Assembly: GCA_038210375.1 (NCBI GenBank)
Contig: JBBQWT010000028.1
Span: forward strand, 1 to 39,024
Direction of reading: 5' to 3'
DNA length: 39,024 nucleotides
Source of the DNA: JBBQWT01 sp038210375
Lineage (GTDB): Bacteria; Acidobacteriota; Terriglobia; Terriglobales; Acidobacteriaceae
Both the position numbers and the translations under genes were made by a program. Shown here one piece after another: positions 7,435 to 15,121 of this stretch (position 1 is its first letter; each line of letters begins with the position of its first letter). The notes under the pieces were generated by a model. It ran no database searches, was not told the origin of the DNA, and was given only the letters and a program-made list of their open reading frames with translations.

Positions 7435-8184
7435 TTAGCGTGTCAGAATGCTCAGAATGAGACCGGTCAGTATGTCCTGCCATGCGTGCGCGATGATTCC
7501 GGGACGCAGGCTTTTGCGAAGATAGGCCAAGGTTCCAAACATGGCGCCGTGGAGGGCCAGCAATATCATCTGTGGCCCTCCTTGGTAGAGATGAGCTGCC
7601 CCGAAGACGATGCCGGCGGCGATGATGCCGGCAATTGGGTTGCCGGTCCAGGCCATGAACTGGCGCTGGAAGTAACCGCGGAATATCACTTCTTCACAAA
7701 AGCCGGCATTGATGCAGAGCAAGATCCACAAAGCGATTTCGACGGGTCCGTGGGGCGCGATGAAGCCGAAGGCGCGCTTGATTTGGCCGAGGTCGCTGGG
7801 ATGGAGCATGCCCATAGCCAGCTTGGCCACGGCTATCAGGGTGATGCCGGCGATCCAATAGCCGGCGGCGATTAGAATGTCCAGCAGCACCTCATCGAAT
7901 GATTGCCACCGGCCGCCAATCAACTGGCGCAGTGACAACGGCCTTCTCAGGCCGGGACGGCGCAAGCCCCAGACAATGAACGCCACCAGCACCCACTGAA
8001 AAAAGATGACCTGAAGGTATTGTGGAACGTGGCTGCGCACGGCGTTGGGATCGAGGTGGCTGATGCGCCGGGCGGTAAGCCAGGTGGTCGCGGTCATCAC
8101 GGCCATCAGCAATACCGTGTGCCATAGGGGCGCCACGGCGGTGAATCGCGGTGTTTCTTCGACGCTGATCGGTGTTGTCGCCAC
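7435..8184 (-). CDS. CPBP-family intramembrane metalloprotease
   Basis: CPBP (CAAX protease/bacteriocin-processing, Abi) proteins are polytopic membrane glutamic/metallo-type proteases. The signature is clear: EEVIFRG (residues 164-170), the family EExxxR motif, followed by FGAAHLYQGG and the C-terminal AHAWQD, supplying the later conserved His residues. Hydrophobic segments match several membrane passes. The frame stays open to an ATG at 8289, but I prefer GTG at 8184: a promoter-like TTGCCG-17-TATAAG (8256-8228) lies inside the longer version, and the 35 extra residues are Arg-rich and unlike a membrane-protein start. The product would be 249 residues. The upstream SD (AGGA, very close) is weak, so the start is uncertain. 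GNAT follows 63 bp later. Confidence 0.85.
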   Translation of the reverse strand: MATTPISVEETPRFTAVAPLWHTVLLMAVMTATTWLTARRISHLDPNAVRSHVPQYLQVIFFQWVLVAFIVWGLRRPGLRRPLSLRQLIGGRWQSFDEVLLDILIAAGYWIAGITLIAVAKLAMGMLHPSDLGQIKRAFGFIAPHGPVEIALWILLCINAGFCEEVIFRGYFQRQFMAWTGNPIAGIIAAGIVFGAAHLYQGGPQMILLALHGAMFGTLAYLRKSLRPGIIAHAWQDILTGLILSILTR

Positions 8185-8227
8185 GGTCCTGATCCCGGCT
8201 TCTGCAACTGTGCGCGGGTACAGGCAT

Positions 8228-8256
8228 CTTATAATGAGAGTGCGGCCCACCGGCAA
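8228..8256 (-). promoter_or_regulatory. Promoter for the CPBP protease gene
   Basis: On the minus strand, TTGCCG (8256-8251), 17 nt, then TATAAG (8233-8228). The predicted start near 8221 is 37 nt before the GTG at 8184. Confidence 0.5.
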
Positions 8257-8334
8257 ATCGCGCCGTACCGCCGGTGCGATAGCAATCAATCAGCGCGGGA
8301 AATAGCCGGGCGAATCCCAGGGGTGAAAGTGAAT

Positions 8335-9519
8335 ATGGAAGAAGCAGTCATCATCGCGGGTGTTCGCACCCCAATCGGAAAATTTCAGGGTGCTCTTTCT
8401 GATCTCAGCGCCACCCAACTGGGCGCCATCGTGGTGCGCGAGGTGGTCAAGCGCGCCAACATCGATCCGCAACTGGTGGATGAATGCATCATGGGCAACG
8501 TGGTTTCCGCGGGACTGGGGCAGAACCCGGCGCGGCAAGCCGCGCTGGGCGGGGGACTTTCGCACGAAGTGGGAGCGATGACCATCAACAAGGTCTGCGG
8601 CTCTGGATTGAAAGCGGTTTCGCTGGCCGCACAGGCCATCCTCACCGGTAACAGCTCGATGGTGGTGGCGGGTGGCATGGAATCGATGACCAACGCGCCA
8701 TATCTTTTGCCGCAGGCGCGCAAGGGTTACCGCCTGGGCAACGCGCAGGTGGTGGATTCGATGGTGCACGACGGGCTGTGGGAAATTTACAACGACTATC
8801 ACATGGGGAACACCGGCGAGAACGTGGCCGAAAAATACGGCATCACCCGTGAAGAGCAGGATGAATATGCGGTGAACTCGCATCGCAAGGCCATAGCGGC
8901 GTGGAGGGAATGCCGTTTCAGCTCGCAGGTCGTGCCGGTGGAAATTCCCGGCCGCAAGAAAGGCGATCCGCCCATCGTGTTTTCCAAAGATGAGTCGCCG
9001 CGCGAAGACACGACCATTGAGACCCTGCGCAAGCTCAAGCCGGCCTTCAAGAAAGACGGCACCGTGACCGCGGGCAACGCTCCGGGAGTCAACGACGCCG
9101 GGGCGGCGTTGCTGGTCACCAGTGCGGCGCGCGCGCGCGAATTGGGCATCACTCCGCTGGCGAAGATCGTGGCCCAAGCCACCAGCGGAGTTGACCCGAA
9201 ATGGGTAATGATGGCGCCGGTGAGCGGCGTCCGCAAGATATGGGAAAAGACCGGATGGAAAGCCGATGACGTCGATCTTTATGAATTGAACGAGGCTTTT
9301 TCGGTGCAATCCGTGGCGGTCACGCGGGAACTTGGCCTGGATTTGAACAAGGTGAACGTAAATGGCGGGGCGGTGGCGCTGGGACATCCCATCGGGGCCA
9401 GCGGCGCCCGGGTGCTGGTGACCCTAATTTTCGAAATGATCCGGCGGGACGCCCATAAGGGCATCGCAGCGTTGTGCCTGGGCGGAGGAAATTCGGTTGC
9501 CCTGGCCATCGAGCGCTGA
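8335..9519 (+). CDS. Thiolase, acetyl-CoA C-acetyltransferase type
   Basis: Catalyses thiolytic cleavage or Claisen condensation of acyl-CoA (acetoacetyl-CoA or 3-ketoacyl-CoA) in fatty-acid oxidation or acetoacetyl-CoA synthesis. The 394-residue product has the standard length and all catalytic elements: nucleophile Cys88 in NKVCGSGLKAV, the NEAFS loop, His351 in GHPIGASGAR, and Cys381 in CLGGGNS. The opening EEAVIIAGVRTPIGKFQG is typical. I start at ATG 8335 because an SD-like AGGGGTGA lies just upstream (about 8319-8326); an in-frame GTG at 8323 is possible. No hydroxyacyl-CoA dehydrogenase or CoA-transferase gene is nearby, so substrate preference is open. The last 96 bp overlap an opposing gene. 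Confidence 0.95.
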   Translation: MEEAVIIAGVRTPIGKFQGALSDLSATQLGAIVVREVVKRANIDPQLVDECIMGNVVSAGLGQNPARQAALGGGLSHEVGAMTINKVCGSGLKAVSLAAQAILTGNSSMVVAGGMESMTNAPYLLPQARKGYRLGNAQVVDSMVHDGLWEIYNDYHMGNTGENVAEKYGITREEQDEYAVNSHRKAIAAWRECRFSSQVVPVEIPGRKKGDPPIVFSKDESPREDTTIETLRKLKPAFKKDGTVTAGNAPGVNDAGAALLVTSAARARELGITPLAKIVAQATSGVDPKWVMMAPVSGVRKIWEKTGWKADDVDLYELNEAFSVQSVAVTRELGLDLNKVNVNGGAVALGHPIGASGARVLVTLIFEMIRRDAHKGIAALCLGGGNSVALAIER

Positions 9520-9837
9520 GGCAGACTGGCCGGCCTCACGGCAATCGGAAAGTTGGTTGCGATCGGCCAGCGGAATCGCCAGTCCCTCGCGAATGGCATC
9601 CACGCGGTCGAGGTTTTCCAGTAACTCGGCCACGTCAGGGTCGAGTTGAAAGTCCTGTTCAGGAGCGGCCACGGGATCGATGAAATCGCGGGCCTGCTCC
9701 AGGCGGGAAGCCAGGGCTTCGAGGGCAGCCTCATCCACGGTTTTGCCCGGCGTGGTGTCGAGGCGGTTGTCGGGACACAACAGGCTGTGAAATTCGCGAT
9801 TTACGATGCGCACCAGCGAAATCACTGAGGCTTCCAT
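9424..9837 (-). CDS. Conserved-looking hypothetical protein, 137 residues
   Basis: I do not recognise a family. The reading frame shows the GC-rich third positions of its neighbours, starts at ATG and has a strong SD, GAGGAAA, about 7 nt upstream, so it is very likely translated. The protein is acidic and predicted mostly helical: an N-terminal EASVISLVRIVNREF helix, a Glu/Ala-rich middle (ALEALASRLEQARDFIDP), then DVAELLENLDRVDAIREGL. There is no signal peptide or membrane segment. It follows yjbQ by 33 bp and is probably in the same operon. Its final 31 codons lie antisense to the 3' end of the thiolase gene. Confidence 0.65.
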   Translation of the reverse strand: MEASVISLVRIVNREFHSLLCPDNRLDTTPGKTVDEAALEALASRLEQARDFIDPVAAPEQDFQLDPDVAELLENLDRVDAIREGLAIPLADRNQLSDCREAGQSASALDGQGNRISSAQAQRCDALMGVPPDHFEN

Positions 9838-9870
9838 TTTAGATTTCCTCGACTTTCAGAGTCCCCGTAC

Positions 9871-10284
9871 CTACTCGCCCATTACCTTTATCAGCACACG
9901 CTTCTCTCGCTGGCCGTCAAACTCCGCATAAAAAACTCGCTGCCAGGTGCCCAGTTCCAGTTCGCCATCGGAAATGGGCAGCAGTACCTGGTGGTGCAGC
10001 AGCAAAGCTTTTAAATGGGAGTCGCCGTTATCCTCCCCGGTTTGATGGTGGCGATAATTCGCTTTAAAAGGCGCCAAGCCTTCCAGCCACAGGTCGATAT
10101 CTTCGATCAGACCTGATTCGTGATCGTTTACGTAGATGGCACAGGTGATATGCATGACCGAAACCAGGACTATGCCATCGCGCGTGCCGCTTCTTTTTAA
10201 AACCGCCTCAACCTGGGGCGTGATGTGCACGTACTCCCGATGTTTTTTGGTGTGAAACGTCAAATATTCGGTATGGAATTTCAT
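9871..10284 (-). CDS. YjbQ/UPF0047 family protein
   Basis: The 137-residue product is full length for the YjbQ (UPF0047) family, a small homotrimeric fold. Some members are annotated as secondary thiamine-phosphate synthase because they complement thiE mutants weakly; the physiological role is not settled. Diagnostic segments are VMHITCAIYVNDHESGL, YRHHQTGEDNGDSHLKALLL and GTWQRVFYAEFDGQREKRV, which hold the conserved His, Glu and Asn residues of the putative active site. It begins at ATG and is followed 33 bp later by the unknown 137-residue protein on the same strand. Confidence 0.92.
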   Translation of the reverse strand: MKFHTEYLTFHTKKHREYVHITPQVEAVLKRSGTRDGIVLVSVMHITCAIYVNDHESGLIEDIDLWLEGLAPFKANYRHHQTGEDNGDSHLKALLLHHQVLLPISDGELELGTWQRVFYAEFDGQREKRVLIKVMGE

Positions 10285-10458
10285 CGTGCCGCCGGTAACG
10301 CCACAAGCTCTCGCCCGAACACCTGTATGCCCCGCAGACAGGTAAGATGCAGAAAATTGGTCAATAGAAGTATCCGCCGTCAGCCAAAGAACCCGGTGGG
10401 TTAAACTACGACGGGATTAAGGCAGTTTTGCATTTCATGAAAGGCTCAAGGCTTTGCA

Positions 10459-11580
10459 ATGAGCGAATCCTCAAAGAGCACCGAGACCAGCGCAGTCCCC
10501 GGGGGGACCGGCATTGAGCGGGCGTGGACCTTGCCGTCCGTGGCCTATTACGAGCGGGAGACGGCGCAGCGCGAAAAAGAAAGAATTTTTGCGCGCACCT
10601 GGCAAATCGCCGCACGTTCCTCGCAATTGAGCCATGCCAACGACTTTGTGACCACCGAACTTCTGGGAGAGCCGTTGCTGCTCACGCGCGGGGAAGGCGG
10701 CGAACTGCGCGGTTTTTATAACGTGTGCCGGCACCGCGCCGGGCCGCCCGCCGAAGGCTGTGGCAACCGCAAGGTCTTTCGCTGCGGATACCACGGGTGG
10801 ACCTATTCACCGGAGGGACATCTATTGCATGCCCCGGAGATGGAAGGAACGGAGAATTTCCGCGCTCAGGATTTTGGGCTGTTGCCGGTGCGGGTGAGTG
10901 AATGGTCGGGCCTGGTCTTCGTCAATCTCGACGATCAGGCAGTCCCGCTGGAGGAGGCATTGGGCGAGCTGCCCTCGCAGGCAGGTAAATTCAATTTCGG
11001 CGGAATGCGGCTGCACGAACGGCGCGATTACGTCATGGAGTGCAACTGGAAGACCTACATCGACAACTATCTTGAGGGATATCATCTGCCCAGCGTTCAT
11101 CCCAGTTTGAACCGCGAGCTCGATTACAACCAGTACACCACCGAGCTATATCCGCGGCACTCACTGCAATGGAGCCCGATCCGCGGCGCGGAGAATGAAA
11201 AGACGGTCGCGCGCCGCTACCGCCAGGAAGTTTCTGGCGGACCCGCCGCGGAGATGCGCGCGGAATATTACTGGATTTTTCCCAACTGGATGTTGAATTG
11301 TTATCCCGACAACGTTTCGCTGAACATCGTGCTGCCGCTGGACGCCGAACGCTGCGTGGCAATTTTCGAATGGTATTTTGCGGAAGAGCAGCTGCGCAGC
11401 GGGATACCCGCTGAAACCGTGGGGTTCAGCGATGAGATCCAGGTGGAAGACGGCCGCATTTGCGAGACGGTGCAGCGCAACCTGCGCTCCTGCAGCTACA
11501 CCCGGGGCCGCTACAGCGTGAAGCAGGAAACCGCGCTCTTCCACTTCCATTCGCTGTATTGGGCCCTGATGGAAGTTTGA
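10459..11580 (+). CDS. Rieske [2Fe-2S] ring-hydroxylating-type oxygenase, alpha subunit
   Basis: An oxygenase alpha subunit of the choline/carnitine monooxygenase-like branch rather than a classic naphthalene-type dioxygenase. The N-terminal Rieske domain carries C90-x-H92 and C109-x2-H112 in CRH and CGYHGWTY, binding the 2Fe-2S cluster. The catalytic domain has DNYLEGYHLPSVHP with H209 and H214, and VEDGRICETVQRNL, whose D331 probably completes the mononuclear iron site. At 373 residues it is a normal length. No ferredoxin or reductase gene is adjacent, so electrons must come from elsewhere. Substrate unknown; quaternary amines are a reasonable guess from the family. ATG 10459 has only a weak AAGG 7 nt upstream. 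It converges on the MFS gene. Confidence 0.9.
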   Translation: MSESSKSTETSAVPGGTGIERAWTLPSVAYYERETAQREKERIFARTWQIAARSSQLSHANDFVTTELLGEPLLLTRGEGGELRGFYNVCRHRAGPPAEGCGNRKVFRCGYHGWTYSPEGHLLHAPEMEGTENFRAQDFGLLPVRVSEWSGLVFVNLDDQAVPLEEALGELPSQAGKFNFGGMRLHERRDYVMECNWKTYIDNYLEGYHLPSVHPSLNRELDYNQYTTELYPRHSLQWSPIRGAENEKTVARRYRQEVSGGPAAEMRAEYYWIFPNWMLNCYPDNVSLNIVLPLDAERCVAIFEWYFAEEQLRSGIPAETVGFSDEIQVEDGRICETVQRNLRSCSYTRGRYSVKQETALFHFHSLYWALMEV

Positions 11581-11612
11581 GGCAGCCTGTGATTCGCAGG
11601 GCAAAGGCCGCT

Positions 11613-12875
11613 TTATTCGGCCTCGCCGGCGGCCAGCAGCGGCATCGACGGCACCGGTACGGTGGTGGAGAGACAAGCGATGGCGTACACGCTGGCGATG
11701 ATGGCGAAGGCGGAGACCAATCCCACGCGGTGAGCCACCGCTCCCACGGCGAATCCCATGATGACCTGCAGAAGCGTTCCCAGAAAAAAGAAAGCGTTCT
11801 GCACCCGTCCCATGAAGTGCTTGGGAACCACTTCCATCAGGCTGCTGGAGATGGCGATGCCGCCCAGGCCTCGGGCCGAGCCCATAAGCACGTAAAGTGC
11901 AACGCTGATGGCCAGCACCGGTGAGTGGGGGACGATAAACATTCCAATGGAGAGAGTGGCCATCGCGACGCCGACGGCTCGCTTGGAGCGAAATCGGAGA
12001 ATGAAAGCCGAGCTGAATAGCGCACTTACAAACGCACCCATGCCCCAGGCGCCGTTCAACCAGCCAAAACCGATGGCGCCGGCGTGCAGAATGCGATCAC
12101 TGAGCGGCGCGGTCACGATGCCCTGGGTGAGCATGGCGCTCAGGAACAGCGACCAACCCAGGCCGATCAAGACTACGTCCGGCCTGGTCTTGAGGTAAGA
12201 AATTCCCTCCCGCATTTCATGCAGGTAGCGTGCCCAGGAGCCGGCGCTTTCACCGAGGATGGCGGCGGAAGCCTGCGGGGGACCAACGTCGCGCACCAGG
12301 TGGCGGCCGCGGCGGGCCAGAAAGTAGCACGAAAAAGAAATTACGTAAGTGGCTGCATCGAGAAGCAGCACTCCTCCCAAACCGATGCGGTTGTAGAGAA
12401 AGCCGACGAACGCGCCGGCGATAAGCCATCCGCCCTGCACTCCGGCCATCAAGAAGGTGTTCGACTCGACGAATTTATCCGGCGGGGTGATTTCCTGGAT
12501 CAGCGCGGTGATGGTGGGCCAGAACATCCAGAAGCCGGCGTAGATCAGCGTGCTCATGGTGTAGAGTTGCCAGATGCGGACGTGACCGCGGAGGACGATG
12601 ACGGCCACCGCCAGGATCGCGAGCCCGCGAGCGCCATCGAGAAACATGACGAGGTGGCGGCGATCTTCGCGATCAATCACCACCCCGGTGAAGGGAAGCA
12701 TCAACAACGCGGGTGCGGTGCCCAGGATTACCAGCGTGCCCAGAGCCTGCTCGGAGTTGGTCGCCTGCAGGATGTACCAGGTTACGGCGGCGCTGTTCAT
12801 CCCACTTCCGATCATGGAGATCAGGTTGGCGGCGAAGATGAAGCGTAAGGCACGGTGTTGCATGAGCGATTGCAT
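11613..12875 (-). CDS. MFS transporter, EntS-like exporter type
   Basis: A 420-residue polytopic inner-membrane protein of the major facilitator superfamily, with about 12 hydrophobic segments. The loop between helices 2 and 3 carries the signature GVVIDREDRRHL, and a similar half-repeat is visible after the centre. The opening QHRALRFIFAANLISMIGSGM resembles the MFS_3 group that includes the enterobactin exporter EntS and several macrolide-type efflux proteins. Substrate cannot be assigned. Two starts are possible: ATG 12875, with GAGGG almost touching it, or ATG 12863 further from that SD. It is monocistronic, divergent from the lgt-like gene and convergent with the Rieske gene. Confidence 0.88.
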   Translation of the reverse strand: MQSLMQHRALRFIFAANLISMIGSGMNSAAVTWYILQATNSEQALGTLVILGTAPALLMLPFTGVVIDREDRRHLVMFLDGARGLAILAVAVIVLRGHVRIWQLYTMSTLIYAGFWMFWPTITALIQEITPPDKFVESNTFLMAGVQGGWLIAGAFVGFLYNRIGLGGVLLLDAATYVISFSCYFLARRGRHLVRDVGPPQASAAILGESAGSWARYLHEMREGISYLKTRPDVVLIGLGWSLFLSAMLTQGIVTAPLSDRILHAGAIGFGWLNGAWGMGAFVSALFSSAFILRFRSKRAVGVAMATLSIGMFIVPHSPVLAISVALYVLMGSARGLGGIAISSSLMEVVPKHFMGRVQNAFFFLGTLLQVIMGFAVGAVAHRVGLVSAFAIIASVYAIACLSTTVPVPSMPLLAAGEAE

Positions 12876-13020
12876 GCCCTCTGAGTTTACCTTCGATCGG
12901 TTTGTTGAGATTTCAAAGCGACGGTATCCGCCCGGCTCCCCGGTGACACGCCGCAGGGCAACCTGGAATGCGGGGCTTATACTGGCTTGAGTGCTAACCG
13001 CCTGTTCAGCGAGGACCTGA

Positions 13021-14397
13021 CTGCTTCCTTATATACATCTTGGGCCGCTTACCCTGGGAACTTTTGGATTGCTGTTGTGGGTGGCTTTCGTCTGCGCCTT
13101 CCTGGTGTTGCAGGCGGACTTCCGGCGGCGGCGGCTTGAAGCTGACCCTCAGACCATAGCAGTCACCGTTGCCCTGGCCGGCGTCGCCGGCGCCAAGCTT
13201 TACAACGTACTGGAAACCCCCGCGGAATTGTTTGCCAACCCGCTGGGGATGATTTTCTCCCGCGGCGGCTTCGCCTGGGCGGGTGGGTTCATTGCCGGCA
13301 TGGTGGCGCTGGCCATCATGGCGCGCCGCTACCGGATGCCTTTGCTGTTGATGTTCGACGCCTGCGCGCCGGCGGCGGCGCTGGGGTACGCGGTGGGACG
13401 CATCGGCTGCCTGATCTCGGGCGACGGCGACTATGGAATTCCCACGTCCCTGCCCTGGGGAATGAGTTTTCCCAACGGGCTGGTGCCGACCACCGCTCGG
13501 GTGCATCCCACGCCGATCTATGAATTCCTGGTGGGAATGATCATTTTTTACTACCTGTGGAAGCTGGGCGGGCGGGTGTTACTCGGGCCGCGTCCCCTGG
13601 GAGAAGTGGTGGCGGCGTATTTCCTGTGGACCGGGCTGGCGCGCTTCCTGGTGGAATTCATCCGGCGCAATCCGCGATCATTCTTTGGCCTGACCAATGC
13701 GCAGGCGATCAGCATGGCGTCGATGGCAGCCGGAGCAGCGCTGATGCTGGTGATCCGCAAGCGCTTCCGCCAAAAAAAAAATGAGCACCGCATCATCGGC
13801 CACATAATCGACCGGGGAGACGTGCTGCAGCAGGAATATCACCGGGCCACAACCGAATGCCCGGAGCCGGAGCGCTGGCGGATGTATGACTCCATGACCG
13901 CCGAGTTCGAGGTGCTGGAATTTCTGCGCGGCCTGATCACGACGGTCAAGCCCAAACTGGTGGTGGAGACCGGAACATTTTCCGGGGTCAGCACGTTGTG
14001 GATCGCCGAGGGGCTCAAGATCAATGGCGGCGGTAAGGTCATCACCTGCGAGAACGACGCGGCGGTGTTCGCCAGCGCCCGCCAGCGGATCGAGCAATCC
14101 GGCCTGGGAGAATGGATCGAAGCCCGCAACGAATCCAGCCTGGAAATGGTGGTCGAAGGCACGGTGGATGTGCTGTTCAGTGACAGCGATCTGCCGTTGC
14201 GCGAACAGGAAGTCAGAAAGTTCCTGCCGCAGATGACGCCGCACGGGTTGATTCTCATGCACGATGCCAGCTCTCACCTGAAAGTGGTGCGCGAAGCGGC
14301 GCTGCGGCTGGAACAGGAAGGCTTGATCTCGATGGTTTTCCTGCCCACGCCGCGGGGGTTGGTGATCGCGCAAAAGCGCGAGGGGCGTGAGCGCTGA
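13021..14397 (+). CDS. Lgt-like prolipoprotein diacylglyceryl transferase fused to a class I methyltransferase
   Basis: Residues 1-253 are a polytopic membrane protein of the Lgt family, which moves diacylglycerol onto the lipobox Cys of prolipoproteins. Family marks: GRIGCLISGDGDYG (126-139, R127), VHPTPIYE, and ARFLVEFIRRNP. Two usual residues differ: the position of the conserved His before GG is Arg81, and the Asn after GRIG is Cys130, so activity is uncertain. Residues 254-458 are a soluble SAM-dependent methyltransferase (VVETGTFSGVST, 314-325; VDVLFSDSDLPL; ILMHDASS). The junction is an A10 tract. The conserved first helix (LLPYIHLGPLTLGTFGLLL) lies upstream of the first TTG at 13069, and a stop at 13018 leaves CTG 13021 as the likely start, with GAGGA 5 nt before it. 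It could also be two genes joined by a sequencing indel. Confidence 0.8.
   Translation: MLPYIHLGPLTLGTFGLLLWVAFVCAFLVLQADFRRRRLEADPQTIAVTVALAGVAGAKLYNVLETPAELFANPLGMIFSRGGFAWAGGFIAGMVALAIMARRYRMPLLLMFDACAPAAALGYAVGRIGCLISGDGDYGIPTSLPWGMSFPNGLVPTTARVHPTPIYEFLVGMIIFYYLWKLGGRVLLGPRPLGEVVAAYFLWTGLARFLVEFIRRNPRSFFGLTNAQAISMASMAAGAALMLVIRKRFRQKKNEHRIIGHIIDRGDVLQQEYHRATTECPEPERWRMYDSMTAEFEVLEFLRGLITTVKPKLVVETGTFSGVSTLWIAEGLKINGGGKVITCENDAAVFASARQRIEQSGLGEWIEARNESSLEMVVEGTVDVLFSDSDLPLREQEVRKFLPQMTPHGLILMHDASSHLKVVREAALRLEQEGLISMVFLPTPRGLVIAQKREGRER
13772..13781 (+). other. A10 homopolymer at the domain junction
   Basis: Ten consecutive A bases precede TGAGC. As read, the frame continues from Lgt into the methyltransferase. 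One extra A would end Lgt immediately at TGA; one fewer would end it after eight more residues (MSTASSAT). It is a possible transcriptional slippage site or a sequencing-error site. Confidence 0.6.
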
Positions 14398-14427
14398 ATC
14401 TGGATGTCTTGCAGTTGAAACTTCCGG

Positions 14428-15042
14428 TTAGTGCCGGCGGCTGAGTTCGTCTGCCAGCAAGTGCCCTTTGAGAGCAAGGTTGCGGGCCCGTTCAGTATCA
14501 CCATTGGCGGCGGCGGCGCGTGATTGTTTTACATAATTCCTGATCTGCGCGACCTGTTGCTGTTCTTCGGCGGACAGTGGCTTGCGCAGGGAATTAACTC
14601 GTGACAGGGCGGAATCCACAAGCTGCGAAGTGGTCTGCAAGTCGTGCCGCATTTCAACTTCCGTGCCCGTTGATATTTCCTGGTCCGAACTACTGGTGGG
14701 TGCCGCGGGCGGAGCCGCGGGTGTCGTGGGCAATGTGGTTGCCGGGGTTGTGGGCGCCGCCGGGGTGGCGGCGGGCGTGGTTGGGGCCTTGCCGGCGGCA
14801 TTGGTTTCGGCGGCCGTTTTTTCGGCAGCGACGCGGCGCATCTTACGCCGCTTTTGCACCGGAGCCGCGGTCGTGCCGGCGGCCGACTGGCGCCCTGTCT
14901 GGGGGCGCTGATTGCGAGTGGCGCTGGCCGGGGGTGGGGGTGGCGGAACGGGGGCTCGGGCCACCCGTGGTTGCGTGCATCCGGAAATAAGTGCCGTCGC
15001 CGCCATCGCCAGGGCGAGAGCGATACCGCTGTTTAATCTCAT
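14428..15042 (-). CDS. Pro/Ala/Thr-rich lipoprotein
   Basis: The 204-residue product starts MRLNSGIALALAMAATALISGC: a short signal peptide ending in a lipobox, with Cys22 as the lipidated residue. Residues 30-130 are low complexity, rich in Pro, Ala and Thr with a basic patch (QKRRKMRR), probably an extended periplasmic spacer. The C-terminal 70 residues are helical (LVDSALSRVNSLRKPLSAEEQQQVAQIRNYVKQSRAAA), ending in a TPR-like helix pair with GDTERARNLALKGHLLADEL. I do not recognise a named family. I start at ATG 15042 rather than an upstream in-frame ATG because the signal peptide begins there. It follows the histidine kinase gene by 79 bp and converges on the lgt-like gene. Confidence 0.8.
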   Translation of the reverse strand: MRLNSGIALALAMAATALISGCTQPRVARAPVPPPPPPASATRNQRPQTGRQSAAGTTAAPVQKRRKMRRVAAEKTAAETNAAGKAPTTPAATPAAPTTPATTLPTTPAAPPAAPTSSSDQEISTGTEVEMRHDLQTTSQLVDSALSRVNSLRKPLSAEEQQQVAQIRNYVKQSRAAAANGDTERARNLALKGHLLADELSRRH

Positions 15043-15121
15043 TAAAAGCAACCTGAGTAATAAAAATTGATTGTAGCGGGTTCGTCTATTGCCGGGGTTA
15101 TCCCCTGGATATTCATAAGAG

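Noticed and set aside
8290..9387. Long minus-strand frame opposite the thiolase
   Set aside because: The thiolase is unambiguous, and the opposing frame has no recognisable domain and an implausible composition.
11606..11622. GGCCG-CTTTATT-CGGCC hairpin as a bidirectional terminator between the Rieske and MFS genes
   Set aside because: A stem of only 5 bp, partly inside the MFS coding end, with no U-tract on either side.
12084..12848. Plus-strand frame opposite the MFS gene
   Set aside because: Low-complexity hydrophilic product antisense to clear membrane helices of the transporter.
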